Assembly: GCA_937916505.1 (NCBI GenBank)
Contig: CALFSW010000056.1
Span: 1-37,292 of the forward strand
Length of the DNA: 37,292 bases
Source of the DNA: an uncultured Verrucomicrobiales bacterium
Lineage (GTDB): Bacteria; Verrucomicrobiota; Verrucomicrobiia; Verrucomicrobiales; Akkermansiaceae
Direction of reading: 5' to 3'
Part shown: piece by piece, positions 26,157 to 36,411 of the stretch
Layout: each line of letters opens with the position of its first letter
Position numbering within the stretch: position 1 is the first letter of the stretch
Translations under genes and position numbers: made by a program
Notes under the pieces: model-generated
The model's input: the letters and a program-made list of their open reading frames with translations, nothing else
What the model was told of the DNA's origin: nothing
Database searches by the model: none

Positions 26157-26215
26157 GGGAGAGCGTCTGATGTTTGTGTTGTGTCTTGTCACCGAGCCCG
26201 GTGGCCCGGTCTCCT

Positions 26216-27970
26216 TCATTCCGCTTTGGCCACGGCCCGGTAGAGCAGTCCCCCACTCCTTGCAAAATACTCGATGCTGCCGTTCTCCTGAACGAAGAGC
26301 TTGCCGCCATCGCCCATCCAAATGGAGTCATACTCCCTGCCGATCTCACCGCCAAATGACAAGGCGAAGGCGGTCTTTCCGTCCGACACATAGCCCCCGA
26401 CATAAGCCGGCACGGACACTCCTGGAGAGAAGGTAATCTGACTGACAACGCGCTCGCATCCAGGATCGATCATCTTGCCGTCCACGCACACGTGCCAATG
26501 ACCATCGTCAACAAAGGCAGCCCAAGCCAGCCCCTTGCCGTCCGGGCTGAATACGAGTGAGCCCTGCTGGACATTTTCGTAGGGTCCCAATTCTTTGCCG
26601 CCCTCGACCACGAAGTGCTCTAAACCGCGCCGAGCACCGTAGGCGAAGCGAGATCCGACCGGCGAGAAACGCAGATCGTAGATCTCATCAAACTTGGCAC
26701 CTTCGGCACCGTCCAGAACGACGAAGTTCTGGTTCCCATCCCCGGCAACGTAGGCCATGGACTTCTTGTCAGCACTAAAGATCACGCTATCGCCCTTGAC
26801 CTGCGTATAGGCCTTCCCCTCTTTGCCGTCGATGACGATCCGGGCGGGCGTTTTGGAACCGTCGAGCGTTGATGCGCCGTAAATAACGCGCTCATCCCCG
26901 GCGGGAAACATTGTTTCGCCGTGTTGGATCTCGCTATACACCTTACCCGGCACGCCGTTGACCATCATGACCAAATTTTTGTCCGTCATCGACATGCAGG
27001 CCCAGGTCGCCCCGGACGGGGAAGCGATCAGGGGGTTGTGGGTATCGCATGGAGGCCATGCCTTCTCTCCGACAAAGGTATGCCACTGCCCGTTTTCGGC
27101 AGTGATGTAGACCATTTCACCCGGTCGGGCGGGCGACGCACGCAGGGTGTTCCGCGCGATGGACAACCAGGTCTTCTTGGTGATCGGCTCGTCACCGGGA
27201 AGTTGGCGGATGCTTTCTTTTCCCGGCCCGTCCTTGGCGAGGTAAGCAAAGAGCTCACCGCCTTCCGCATCTAACATCCCCCCCATCCGCACCGGTGATC
27301 CCGCACCGATCGAGTCGTAGTCCTTGCTCTTGGTCAACTTAATCTCGGTGCCGATGATCCGGCCGCGAAAAGCTGCCATTTTACCAACACCACCCACCTT
27401 GGCGCGATAGGCGAAGTAGTCCCCCTCCAAAACGAGATCCCAGATCCCGGGCAGAGCGCTTTTCTCATTCTCCTTGGAATCGATACTGTGATAAGCCCCG
27501 TGTGCCCGACCGTTCACCACGACATAGTGCTGGTCGCCCTTGCTGGCAATGTAGGCCAGGTGCGTCTCCGTCCCGCCGGAGCCAAACAGCAAGGCGGTGA
27601 TGGGCCACCTGTCTGTTGTCATGGCATAAGCAGTCTGTTCGACGCCGTCGAGAACCACCATGCACTCCTCCCCGCGGGTGCCCACGAAAGCATGGTGCTG
27701 ACCATCTTCGCTAAAAATGGGCGTGCCCTCGGCGATCGCGTCATACACCCCCGGCAGGGGGCGCCCATCGATATTGACCCGCCGCTTTTTGGTCTTCGGG
27801 TCAACACTCACAACGAGAACATGATCCCCATCAGGGCTGATCCGAATCGTCGAGGGGACAACGTTGTCGGCCCGTCCGATCACCTTGGCGCCGGCACTCG
27901 TCGGAAATGACCAACATAGCGTCGCGGCCAGGAGCAGGCAGCTTGTCGTGTATCGACTCGTTCTCATCAT
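26216..27970 (-). CDS. Secreted TolB/WD40-like beta-propeller protein
   Basis: This 584-residue protein has a signal peptide (about 1-27, ending TSAGA). It consists almost wholly of repeats of the form IRISPDGDHVLVV, VNIDGRPLPGVYDAI, FSEDGQHHAFVG, VVLDGVE and VVVNGRAHGAYHSI. Each repeat pairs a 'PDG/DG' strand with a 'V-x-DG-x-x-G-x-Y-D-x-I' strand, as in TolB/PD40-type propellers. It is likely a periplasmic propeller for protein or glycan contacts. The start ATG lies 15 nt after the moxR stop with GGAA upstream; a TTG at 27985 is possible but less likely. The position next to moxR suggests it works with that module. Confidence 0.78.
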   Translation of the reverse strand: MMRTSRYTTSCLLLAATLCWSFPTSAGAKVIGRADNVVPSTIRISPDGDHVLVVSVDPKTKKRRVNIDGRPLPGVYDAIAEGTPIFSEDGQHHAFVGTRGEECMVVLDGVEQTAYAMTTDRWPITALLFGSGGTETHLAYIASKGDQHYVVVNGRAHGAYHSIDSKENEKSALPGIWDLVLEGDYFAYRAKVGGVGKMAAFRGRIIGTEIKLTKSKDYDSIGAGSPVRMGGMLDAEGGELFAYLAKDGPGKESIRQLPGDEPITKKTWLSIARNTLRASPARPGEMVYITAENGQWHTFVGEKAWPPCDTHNPLIASPSGATWACMSMTDKNLVMMVNGVPGKVYSEIQHGETMFPAGDERVIYGASTLDGSKTPARIVIDGKEGKAYTQVKGDSVIFSADKKSMAYVAGDGNQNFVVLDGAEGAKFDEIYDLRFSPVGSRFAYGARRGLEHFVVEGGKELGPYENVQQGSLVFSPDGKGLAWAAFVDDGHWHVCVDGKMIDPGCERVVSQITFSPGVSVPAYVGGYVSDGKTAFALSFGGEIGREYDSIWMGDGGKLFVQENGSIEYFARSGGLLYRAVAKAE

Positions 27971-27985
27971 TTCGTCAGTTTCCAA

Positions 27986-29035
27986 TTAGGCCCCGACAGC
28001 GACCTTTTTCGGTGCTGCAGCGGACTCCTTCTCTGGGACGTGTTTGAGCAGCAGATCCACGATATCATCCGTCGTCTGACCTTCACTGACAGCAGCGAAG
28101 TTCAAGCCCATGCGGTGACGCAAAACGGGATGCACGAACTTTCTCACATCGTCGAAGGTGGCTTCATCCCGTCCGGAGAGACCGGCGTGGGACTTGGCTG
28201 CCAGCAGCAGACCCTGTCCAGCCCGCGGACCGCAGCCCCAACGCACCCACTGATTCACAAAGTCGGGCGCCTCGTCGGTATTCGGCCGGGTGGCGCGGGC
28301 CAAACGGGCGGCGTAGTTGGCGACCTCAGGACTAACCTTGATCCCACGCACCGCTTTCTGCATCTGGATGATCGTGGCGCCGTCGATGATCTGGCTGAGC
28401 TTCGGCAGCGCTTCCAGCGTGGTCGACAACAGGATTTTCTCCTCTTCGCTGAGCGTAGGATAGTCAATCTTGACCAGGAACAGGAAACGGTCCAACTGCG
28501 CTTCCGGCAAGGTATAGGTGCCTTCCTGCTCAATGGGGTTCTGCGTCGCCAGGACGAGGAAAGGCTCTGGCAATTTATAACTCTCTCCACCCACGCTCAC
28601 GTTGCGCTCCTGCATGGCTTCAAGCAAAGCGGCCTGGGTTTTCGGTGGGGTCCGGTTGATCTCATCAGCCAACAGAATGTTGGTGAAAACCGGCCCTTTG
28701 GAAAAGGTGAAGTGCCGTTTCCCGTGCTCGTCTTCGTTGAGCAAGGTCGTCCCGGTGATATCCGTTGGCATCAAGTCAGGTGTAAATTGCACCCGGGTGA
28801 AATCCAGGGACATGGTTTCGGCAAGGCTGTTAATCATTAGCGTCTTCGCCAATCCCGGCACCCCCTCGATCACCACGTGTCCCCTGGCGAAAAATGCCGT
28901 GAGGATCTGGCCGATGACGTCCACCTGGCCAACAATGATTTTCCCGACTTCCGCAGCGATCAATTCGCCCGATTCTTTAAGCTTGGCTATGGCGTCAGCC
29001 TGGCTGCCGCTATCTGTCGTATTTGGTGTTGTCAT
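27986..29035 (-). CDS. moxR: MoxR-family AAA+ ATPase
   Basis: This 349-residue cytoplasmic AAA+ ATPase has Walker A GVPGLAKT (K64, T65), RVQFTPDLMPTDITG, Walker B NILLADEINR (D124, E125), sensor 1 LATQNP (N166) and PEAQLDRFLF, followed by the helical C-terminal lid. Length and motif order are typical for MoxR. MoxR ATPases act with VWA-domain proteins as chaperone-like machines that insert metals or cofactors or assemble envelope complexes. The partner VWA protein is encoded four genes upstream in the same string. No DUF58 gene is seen; it may lie beyond the right edge. An AAGGAG site is present 12 nt before the ATG. Confidence 0.95.
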   Translation of the reverse strand: MTTPNTTDSGSQADAIAKLKESGELIAAEVGKIIVGQVDVIGQILTAFFARGHVVIEGVPGLAKTLMINSLAETMSLDFTRVQFTPDLMPTDITGTTLLNEDEHGKRHFTFSKGPVFTNILLADEINRTPPKTQAALLEAMQERNVSVGGESYKLPEPFLVLATQNPIEQEGTYTLPEAQLDRFLFLVKIDYPTLSEEEKILLSTTLEALPKLSQIIDGATIIQMQKAVRGIKVSPEVANYAARLARATRPNTDEAPDFVNQWVRWGCGPRAGQGLLLAAKSHAGLSGRDEATFDDVRKFVHPVLRHRMGLNFAAVSEGQTTDDIVDLLLKHVPEKESAAAPKKVAVGA

Positions 29036-29047
29036 AGTATTGTCTGT

Positions 29048-29053
29048 CTCCTT
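29048..29053 (-). promoter_or_regulatory. Ribosome binding site of moxR
   Basis: AAGGAG on the minus strand, 12 nt before the ATG at 29035; slightly long spacing but a full match to the anti-SD core. Confidence 0.55.
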
Positions 29054-29077
29054 TTTGAGGTTTGATGGATTTGATTG

Positions 29078-32000
29078 TTATCTCTGCTTGGCGGATTCTT
29101 CGGCGACGGCTTTGAAATAGTTGCTGACCATGTTTTCGAATCCAGCGGGCACTGTGCCGCCAGTGGTATCGGCTTGGTGAGCGTCTTTATAGGACCCATC
29201 GGCGAGTTGCTGCGCACGCAGTTCGTAGGCTCCGGCGAGCGATTTTTCCGCATTGCGCATGTGCTTGATGGCCTCGTTGAGAGTTTGCCTCACATCGACA
29301 CCTGTCTTGTTGCTCTGGATTTGCTTGAGTCGCTCAAGGGCCCGCTTCAGATCCGTCGTGGGGAGATTGTGGCGATTGAGCGCCAGCAATAGCCCTCGGA
29401 TGTTCTCTTTACTCTTGTGGTCATCAGCCCCCATCATCTGCTGGAGCTTGTCCAGTTCCTCAGGAGGGAGCTTGCCGATCTCGGCGAACCCGGTCGCAGT
29501 CCCGGCCCCCTTGCCCAAGCCGATCGCTGAAGGCGGGGCATTGTCCTCATCGGTAATGCTGCCCATCTCACTGGGAGAGCTCGACATGCGAGGCGGCATC
29601 GCTACCTCGTTGTCAGGGATCCCCGGTGCTTTGCCAGCCGCCATCTGGCCATCTGCCTGTCCGGCACGGCCAAGGTTGCCACGGCCTTTCGCTTTGGACA
29701 ACGGGTTGGGCGTCTGATCGGTCATCTGTCCAGCGGCAGACGCCGAGTCGAGGTTATCCGAAGCGGGCGATCCGGAAGGGGAATTGTGATCCATGAGTTC
29801 CGAGCCCGATTCGGGAACGGGTTCTCCCAAATCGTCGAGCCCCCTCGTCAGTTCCGATATACTCAGTGGAAGACTCGCTGGCAACTCACCCAGGTCTGGG
29901 ATCTTGTCTGAATCCTCAGAGTCTTCGTGCTGCCCAGGTTCCACCAAGGCGCCGCTCATTGGAGGCTGTTGCGCCGTATCAATCTCATGCTTCGTATCTT
30001 GCGGTGTGGTGTCGAGATTGTGCGACATATCCTCCTTCGGTTTGTCGCTATCCATTGATGCAAGGTCTGCGACTTCATCGTCATTTTCGAGTCTGTCTTG
30101 TATGTTGTGCAGCGTGGCCTCGAACAGTTCGATCTCGGACTTGTCCGCAAAGTCCCAATCTTGGCGTGCGAGGTCCTCAGCCATGTCCTCGAGATCACGC
30201 TTTAACGCGAGCTTTTTGATATCGAGATCGCTGAGTTCGTCCTCGTCTTTCTGATTCTCCATTGCCTTGGAAGTGAGCACCTTCCGCAGTTCGTCAAGTT
30301 CCGCATTCTCTTCCGCCCACTCTTTGAGTTTTTCGTCGATCTCGGCCTGGGCCAAAGTCGCCGAAGGAGCGGCCTCCTCACGCTTTTCACCAAGCAACTT
30401 CGCCAGCTCGTCATCCTCCTCTTTCTCCAACTTTTCGAATTCTCCACCCTTGAGCGCCAGCAATTGGTTGTAGATCATTTCCTGTACGGTATTCAGAACC
30501 TTGAATTCTCCAGTGATGCGCTCTTGGTCAAGCGCCACGGGGACAATCTCGGGGGCCTGTCCTGTGGTCAGGTAAACTGCGATTCCCTTGGGGGATTGCG
30601 CGGAGCCACCCAGGCAGGCGATCCCGGTGACGGACTGTTCTTCTCCCATATCGAACACAAACGAGGCCGGCAGCGATTCGAGCTTGGCTTTGGAGGACTT
30701 GTCCTCGACGGGAAGCGCCAGTTGCGCATCCTTGACATTGGACGCAACGAGCTTCCAGTTCGAGCTATCGAGGTAGGGGCTCTTCTTCTCCTCGGTGTCC
30801 TCGCCCACGAGTGCCAGTTTCTCAAGATACGCTTCAGGCTTCCAGCCGTGGGAAGAGTGAATGACGAGCCCGAAATAGCGTGCGGATCGACTCTTGAAGC
30901 GGAGACTTTGCGTCTTCTCTTGCTCGAAGGAAGACCCGGGGCCGAAACCATTGGCACGCTTCAATTCGCCGGCATTGAGCCGCACACGCCCCGCGGCAAA
31001 CGCGCTATTATTCGCTTCAACTGCCTCCATCTCGGCGATGCTCTGCATGCGGACGGCCATTTGGACCCCTTGATCCGGTGCCAACTGCACCCCCTTGATG
31101 AGCGTCTCCCGCACTTCCACCTGAAGATCGAGAATCTTCTTACGGTAGGCATCGAGCGCTGACTGGATGTCTTTGTCATCGCGCTTCACACGATTCACAT
31201 CCAACCAGACATCATCAATGTTCACCGACAGGCTCTGGGTTCCCTCGAGCGCCTGCTTCTGGAGAACGATGGCTCGCTCCAGGGCCGCGTAAAGATCCTT
31301 CAACTCAGACTCGTCGCCGGCAGCAAGGTTGGCATCCAGATTCTTCACCGTGACCAGCAATGCGTTCGAAACCCCGCTCTCTGTGGTCGGACAAAAGTCG
31401 TTGCCATGAACTTCAAGGAAGTACTTGTTACCTGGCTCGAAGACGCTGGCATCAATCTTTAGATCGATCCGCTTCCCAATCCGTCCCTGCTCACCGGGTG
31501 CGGCGCCGAAGGTCCAATCCCGAATCGCTTCGGATTGAGCGCCGACTTTGGCCCGGCGGAGTGTCAGTTTTATGTCCTTCATGCCATAGTCATCCTTGCC
31601 TTCAAATCGCAACGGAAGTGTGGCACCGGGCGAAACAACATGACTCATTTCCATGTCGACATAGTTGACTTCGGGCTTGCGGTCCGTCTTAAGCAGGACG
31701 CTGCCGCTGGTCAACACGATCGGTTTCGGCAGGTTCTTGACCACGGCGATCAGGTCGTAGTTTCCACCGCTGTCTCCCACCTCGACCGTTCCCTTCCAGA
31801 CCTGGTTGCCAGCATCCTGAAATTGGACTGTCCCGGCCGGCCACTGCCAGCTCAGTGATTCGACGGGCTTATCCAATTTGACGAGCACCTCCAACTGGCT
31901 CGCAGGAAGACACTTCACCGGGTAAGGCGGGCCGCTTTGCTCTCGCGGCGGTTGGGTCACATAGGCCGGTGGCGTAATGGTAAATGTCGATTCGACGATT

Positions 32001-32896
32001 TTTGTCGCGGCGTTCACCGTCACCTGCACACTGCGGGTATAGGTTCCATCAACGAAAATGCGGAAAGAGAAACTTCGGCGAACGGTCTCGAAGGTATACT
32101 GATACAGGTTTGGATTACCGACGACAGGCCGCATTTTGACTTCGGCACCGTCAGTGGCATCGTTGGCAACTTTGCCCTGACCGTCACGGTAGACGATGGC
32201 CGGATAGACCATCAACCGTTCCCCGCCGGCAAATTTGCTCACATCCAGAGACACCTCGAGATCTTCGTATTCAGCAATGGTCAGATCCTCTGCCGGAGTC
32301 ATGATCAGCGAGGCGGCTGCCGCTGGTGGTGCATCGGAGAAGCTGAACGCATAGCGGGAAAGTGCATTGTTTAAGTAGCCCGGCGCCAGCACACTGTAGG
32401 CGATCCAAACCGCCATCAGCACGGTAAACACCGCCCACCATTTCACCATCCTGCCCGGCTGCCATAACTCGCGCAGCGGCACATGGCTCCATCCCGTCGT
32501 GGCAGCAGCTGCAGTTGCCGCGATGAAGTCTCTCTGTTTGTCGCTGTAGTCCATCTCCTCAAACTGCATCGTATTGATCAGGACGTTTTCCTCGATACCG
32601 AATTGCTTCTCCAGCATCAGCGCGACCCGCTCGTTGCTTCGGGTCGTTCTGAAGGCGCCAACAACGCATTTGAGAAACGCGCCAACCGTCAGGACCAATC
32701 CCGCAATCGCGAACGGGAACCGCAAGGCCGTGGGCAGGTCCATCAGGTTGTCCAAGGCAAAAAGACAAAACCAGGTCGTGGCTGTAATTGCGAACCAGGT
32801 TAGAAACCCCAACATCACCCCCGCCATACGGATGGTTCGTTTCGCACGGTCTACAACCCTGCCGAAATCCAATGTGTCTGTCGCTGCGATGTCCAT
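29078..32896 (-). CDS. Large DUF4175-like membrane protein with discoidin-like domain
   Basis: This 1272-residue protein has hydrophobic segments near residues 25-48, 56-80 and 150-172, then a long extracytoplasmic part with Ig-like strands (about 185-480). A discoidin (F5/8C)-like region follows (about 655-790; RSARYFGLVIHSSHGWKPEAYLE in two parts). Next are a highly charged coiled coil (about 805-940) and a Ser/Pro/Gly/Asp-rich low-complexity tract (about 945-1130). A short helical C-terminus ends the protein (GLLLALNRHNLPTTDLKRAL). The N-terminal layout resembles DUF4175-type proteins found next to moxR in PVC and Bacteroidota genomes. It probably sits in the inner membrane as part of the MoxR/VWA module. 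It lies 23 nt after the preceding gene and 42 nt before moxR. No strong ribosome binding site is seen. Confidence 0.75.
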   Translation of the reverse strand: MDIAATDTLDFGRVVDRAKRTIRMAGVMLGFLTWFAITATTWFCLFALDNLMDLPTALRFPFAIAGLVLTVGAFLKCVVGAFRTTRSNERVALMLEKQFGIEENVLINTMQFEEMDYSDKQRDFIAATAAAATTGWSHVPLRELWQPGRMVKWWAVFTVLMAVWIAYSVLAPGYLNNALSRYAFSFSDAPPAAAASLIMTPAEDLTIAEYEDLEVSLDVSKFAGGERLMVYPAIVYRDGQGKVANDATDGAEVKMRPVVGNPNLYQYTFETVRRSFSFRIFVDGTYTRSVQVTVNAATKIVESTFTITPPAYVTQPPREQSGPPYPVKCLPASQLEVLVKLDKPVESLSWQWPAGTVQFQDAGNQVWKGTVEVGDSGGNYDLIAVVKNLPKPIVLTSGSVLLKTDRKPEVNYVDMEMSHVVSPGATLPLRFEGKDDYGMKDIKLTLRRAKVGAQSEAIRDWTFGAAPGEQGRIGKRIDLKIDASVFEPGNKYFLEVHGNDFCPTTESGVSNALLVTVKNLDANLAAGDESELKDLYAALERAIVLQKQALEGTQSLSVNIDDVWLDVNRVKRDDKDIQSALDAYRKKILDLQVEVRETLIKGVQLAPDQGVQMAVRMQSIAEMEAVEANNSAFAAGRVRLNAGELKRANGFGPGSSFEQEKTQSLRFKSRSARYFGLVIHSSHGWKPEAYLEKLALVGEDTEEKKSPYLDSSNWKLVASNVKDAQLALPVEDKSSKAKLESLPASFVFDMGEEQSVTGIACLGGSAQSPKGIAVYLTTGQAPEIVPVALDQERITGEFKVLNTVQEMIYNQLLALKGGEFEKLEKEEDDELAKLLGEKREEAAPSATLAQAEIDEKLKEWAEENAELDELRKVLTSKAMENQKDEDELSDLDIKKLALKRDLEDMAEDLARQDWDFADKSEIELFEATLHNIQDRLENDDEVADLASMDSDKPKEDMSHNLDTTPQDTKHEIDTAQQPPMSGALVEPGQHEDSEDSDKIPDLGELPASLPLSISELTRGLDDLGEPVPESGSELMDHNSPSGSPASDNLDSASAAGQMTDQTPNPLSKAKGRGNLGRAGQADGQMAAGKAPGIPDNEVAMPPRMSSSPSEMGSITDEDNAPPSAIGLGKGAGTATGFAEIGKLPPEELDKLQQMMGADDHKSKENIRGLLLALNRHNLPTTDLKRALERLKQIQSNKTGVDVRQTLNEAIKHMRNAEKSLAGAYELRAQQLADGSYKDAHQADTTGGTVPAGFENMVSNYFKAVAEESAKQR

Positions 32897-32919
32897 TGTA
32901 TTGTGTTTTTAGATTCTGA

Positions 32920-34179
32920 TCACTTACCGCCGACAATCAATTTGTCGTCCTTCATGACAACTGGCCAGAGGTCTGGCGCGATGCCTATTTCGGGTGTGTC
33001 CTCTTCAAGTTTAATCCGTGTGCGATTGAATGTGCCACGATCCATCAAGGTCATTTTCCCGGTCTCATTGTCTCGCACAAAGCGCCAGATACTCAGACGG
33101 TAGAACTCCATCAATTCACCGTGTTCATCCATTTCGAAATTCCTCTGATTCGGCCCATAGGCAGTGCCCTTCGCCCACGCCAGAGCGGCCACAGGATCGG
33201 CGATGTCACGACGCAGCCTCACCAGCACGGTAATTTTTCGGTCACGATCTGCGGAGATCATCCCCAGCATTTTCTTCTCGGTGTAGTAATCCTGGACCTT
33301 GAGAACTTCGGTTTCGACGGATTTGAAAAGTTCTGTTCGCTTCGTCCCTTCTGCGGGCCAGCCAGCCACCCACCTGCCGTCGACCTGAGCCGCCAGGAAG
33401 ACGTTTTCACCAAGAGTTGAATGGACCCGGGGCTTGCCGTCAGCATCGTTTTTGACACGCACCCGCGAGAGGGTGTCCTGTGTCATCGCCCTTATCCCCG
33501 ACTCGGCGTCTGCCGAAGCGATCTTGAATGAACGGAAATCGACTACCATGTTTCGGGCAAACGCGGCGCCCTCATCGAGCATTTTTATCCGCTGCACATG
33601 GACGAGATCCTCGAGCGATTGCCCGGGTTCGCCCGAATATTTCGACCGCACCACAAATTTCTTGGTTTCCAGCGCGAATCCCGTATCCGGATCGATGATC
33701 TTCAAATAGACAGTGCGCGTGCCCAAGACCCCGGTTGTGGTCTCACCGCTATTGAAGAGCACTTTACACTTTGGCTTCAAGACAGGATACGGGAGACCGA
33801 CTCTCACCTTTTTAACCTCTGCTCCCTTGTTGCTGATATTGAGGATCTTGAATTTTTTCAGGTACTCCTCATTGAGGGGCGAGAACGTCATTTCTTTGAC
33901 GACGTCAAAATTGAATGTGAAAACCCTCGACTTCGCTCGGATGTCTTCGAGATCCACGGTCCCCGTTTTTTCATCCCCCCCCGGCAGCTTCGTCATTTTC
34001 ATATCGATGCCTGGAGTCAACTGCAGAATCCCCTCGTACTCCGTCCCGTCCGACATATATACCAGCGCATGTCTCTTGGGCACCTCGTCTGCTGCCGACA
34101 GAACCAATGGCGACATCACAAGCAGCGCGAGGAGCAAACCGAAGCGCCCGGTCGGTCTCATGTTGATTTTAGTTTTCAT
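32920..34179 (-). CDS. Secreted protein of unknown function in the MoxR/VWA gene string
   Basis: This 419-residue protein has a clear signal peptide (basic MKTKINMRPTGR, then LLLALLVMSPLVLSAAD). The mature part starts with a small beta-rich piece (ALVYMSDGTEYEGILQLTPG), followed by mixed strands and helices (for example VYLKIIDPDTGFALETKKF) and an RLSIWRFV block near the end. I do not recognise a family; export and position suggest an extracytoplasmic partner of the VWA and DUF4175-like proteins. An AAGGAG site 6 nt before the ATG at 34179 sets the start; an in-frame TTG at 34185 is less likely. Confidence 0.75.
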   Translation of the reverse strand: MKTKINMRPTGRFGLLLALLVMSPLVLSAADEVPKRHALVYMSDGTEYEGILQLTPGIDMKMTKLPGGDEKTGTVDLEDIRAKSRVFTFNFDVVKEMTFSPLNEEYLKKFKILNISNKGAEVKKVRVGLPYPVLKPKCKVLFNSGETTTGVLGTRTVYLKIIDPDTGFALETKKFVVRSKYSGEPGQSLEDLVHVQRIKMLDEGAAFARNMVVDFRSFKIASADAESGIRAMTQDTLSRVRVKNDADGKPRVHSTLGENVFLAAQVDGRWVAGWPAEGTKRTELFKSVETEVLKVQDYYTEKKMLGMISADRDRKITVLVRLRRDIADPVAALAWAKGTAYGPNQRNFEMDEHGELMEFYRLSIWRFVRDNETGKMTLMDRGTFNRTRIKLEEDTPEIGIAPDLWPVVMKDDKLIVGGK

Positions 34180-34185
34180 GTTCAA

Positions 34186-34191
34186 CTCCTT
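34186..34191 (-). promoter_or_regulatory. Ribosome binding site deciding the start at 34179
   Basis: AAGGAG on the minus strand, 6 nt before the ATG, just after the stop of the VWA gene. It selects ATG 34179 over TTG 34185. Confidence 0.65.
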
Positions 34192-34197
34192 GACTCC

Positions 34198-36411
34198 CTA
34201 TACGATGTTCATTCTTCGACGCAGGATCCACTCCCATAGCAAAACGCCCATCACGAGCAGGATATAAATTGGCAGCAGGCCGAAAAGAGCGGGTTTCGTT
34301 ACCAACGGGGTGTCATGCGGATCAGCGCTGGTCATCAGCATGGCCTTGATACGTTGAATCAGCTGCTCGGCGTCGGCTTCCCGTTGGTAGTAGCCACCAC
34401 TGCGCGCGGCGAGGTTCTCGAGGAATGGATGATCCACCGCTAGGTCTGCACCCTCGCTGACATTCGACCCCACGCGTATGACGCGCTCATAGGAATCCAG
34501 CGGCTCGCCGGCGCGAGTCGCCTCCAGCTTGATCGTGTAGTCGCCCCGATCAGTAAAAAACACTTCGGTCTGAAAGTCATTGCCATCCTTCAGCACGATC
34601 GAAAGATCCTCGGTTGTCCCGGCATGCTCGACAGATCCTTTCAGGTGCACTTCGCCTTCGGCATAACGCCCGACGACCCCAATCTCCGCGTGGGCTTCCT
34701 CACTGGGGCGGTATCGCTTGCGATCCCATTGCACGGTCAAGAATCTGCCACCCTCAATCTCACCGGCCAAATACCGGATGGAATCTCGCCAGAACTGATG
34801 AGCGGCGCTAGAAATGTCGCCGTCCATTCGCCCCCATCTCCACAACGTATCGGTGGCCACGCCCAGGGTCTGGCCTTTGCCATACGGTTGCAGAGCAACA
34901 ATCGGTACGATCTGACTGCCGACCGAAGCATTCATCAGGCTCAGGGCACCACTGCGACGTTCCCCCACCGTATTCACCGAATAGAAGACCGGGGCTGTGA
35001 CGCCATCCAAGATGGCTGCCGTCGCCGACGACAAGCCATGCCCCGCCCCTTCCGGAGGGACGATGACAGGAAACTGTCCTACGCTAATTCCCCGGGCGTC
35101 GCGGTTTTCCTTCCAGGGTATCAGTAGCGCAAGCGCCGTTCTGTAGTAGCCGCCTTTATCAAAGGACTTAGGACCGCCAAGCATGACGAGGTTGCCGCCA
35201 CCCTCAACGTATTTCCTTAACGCTTCGAGAGCCGCAGGGCCGATAAACTCCGCTGGGAATGACCCCAGGACAATGCAGGTATAAAGGTTCAGGACTTCTT
35301 CATCCCCAGGAAACCCACTTGAAAACACTGCGTCGCCTTCCTGCCGCGCGCCATCAATAAGGATCACCTCGGCGTTCTTCCGATAAACTGAGGTCAGCTT
35401 GATCGTCGCATCATCGCTGAACTCTCGCTTGAGCATCGCAAAATTCCAATCCAGCATGTTGCCATACAAGAGGACGGTGATGCTCTTCTCCCGGATATCC
35501 ACTTCGAAATCACGCGTGTTGTTCAGCGCGGTCATTTCGCCATCCACGCCCTTGACCGAAAGACGGTAGTGATAGAGCCCCTCGGTCTCCTCGGCAGGAA
35601 TGTCGAACTCCACCCGGCCATTGTTTTTTCCAGGGTCCACCGTCACGGTGCCCAACTGCTCGTATTGGCCGTCGACGCGCTTCTCGATCTGCACCTCGAC
35701 ATCCTCGGCTTTAGTCGCAAACGTTTCTGAGGCACTGTGCACGACGATGTCCGCAGAAACCTTGAACGGTGTGTCCAACTCGACCTCTTCCGGGATATCC
35801 GTATTACGGATCTCCAGATCGTCCCAGGTCGAGGGGTCGGTTCCGACTCCGAGGATATAGATAGGGACCGCCCCATGGCGCTCGCTACGAATGATTTCGT
35901 CGCCTCCATCGGTGACCAAAACAGCCGCCTTGCAGTCAGACAAATCCGGCTTTTCCGAGAGAGAAACAACCGTCTTGCCCAGATCCGTTTTGCGCGTCCC
36001 CTCTGCCGGATCATCCTCCCCACCGAGGATATCGACATCAAACTGGTAGCGCTCCACGCTGGCGATTCCTTTGAGTCCGGCCTGGATGTCATCCATGAAC
36101 TCCTTGGCACGCCGCGTGCGGGTCTCCGACCCGTCGTCTTCTACATCCATCGATGTAGAAATGTCGCTGATGACAGCCACCTTCTGAGAATCATCTGTCG
36201 GCTTCATATTCCGCCATGCTGGATCCATCAATGCGACGATCGCAAGGATGGCAATAAGCACTTTCGGAGCCAGCAGCATCGTTGTCTTCCCCACCGTATA
36301 GCGCGACCTATACCTGCTCCACAGGAGACATAACCAGCCCATCACCAGAAGGATGATGAGACTGTTCGCCAGCGTGCCGAGGTGCGGCTTCCATATAAGC
36401 ATCCCTATCAT
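34198..36411 (-). CDS. VWA-domain membrane protein with amidotransferase-like fold
   Basis: This 737-residue protein has two N-terminal membrane segments (about 15-32 and 46-63), then a VWA domain with the MIDAS motif DISTS (D83, S85, S87) and VLVTDGGDE. Ig-like strands follow, then a class I glutamine-amidotransferase-like region (about 300-530; LYGNMLDWNFAMLKREF, then GGNLVMLGGPKSFDKGGYY and ATDTLWRW). A further beta domain and a C-terminal membrane segment (LFGLLPIYILLVMGVLLWEW) end the protein. The amidotransferase catalytic Cys is not evident, so that fold is probably structural. This layout is typical of BatA/BatB-like partners of MoxR in PVC bacteria. Its ATG overlaps the preceding stop as TAATG, showing translational coupling. 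Confidence 0.88.
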   Translation of the reverse strand: MIGMLIWKPHLGTLANSLIILLVMGWLCLLWSRYRSRYTVGKTTMLLAPKVLIAILAIVALMDPAWRNMKPTDDSQKVAVISDISTSMDVEDDGSETRTRRAKEFMDDIQAGLKGIASVERYQFDVDILGGEDDPAEGTRKTDLGKTVVSLSEKPDLSDCKAAVLVTDGGDEIIRSERHGAVPIYILGVGTDPSTWDDLEIRNTDIPEEVELDTPFKVSADIVVHSASETFATKAEDVEVQIEKRVDGQYEQLGTVTVDPGKNNGRVEFDIPAEETEGLYHYRLSVKGVDGEMTALNNTRDFEVDIREKSITVLLYGNMLDWNFAMLKREFSDDATIKLTSVYRKNAEVILIDGARQEGDAVFSSGFPGDEEVLNLYTCIVLGSFPAEFIGPAALEALRKYVEGGGNLVMLGGPKSFDKGGYYRTALALLIPWKENRDARGISVGQFPVIVPPEGAGHGLSSATAAILDGVTAPVFYSVNTVGERRSGALSLMNASVGSQIVPIVALQPYGKGQTLGVATDTLWRWGRMDGDISSAAHQFWRDSIRYLAGEIEGGRFLTVQWDRKRYRPSEEAHAEIGVVGRYAEGEVHLKGSVEHAGTTEDLSIVLKDGNDFQTEVFFTDRGDYTIKLEATRAGEPLDSYERVIRVGSNVSEGADLAVDHPFLENLAARSGGYYQREADAEQLIQRIKAMLMTSADPHDTPLVTKPALFGLLPIYILLVMGVLLWEWILRRRMNIV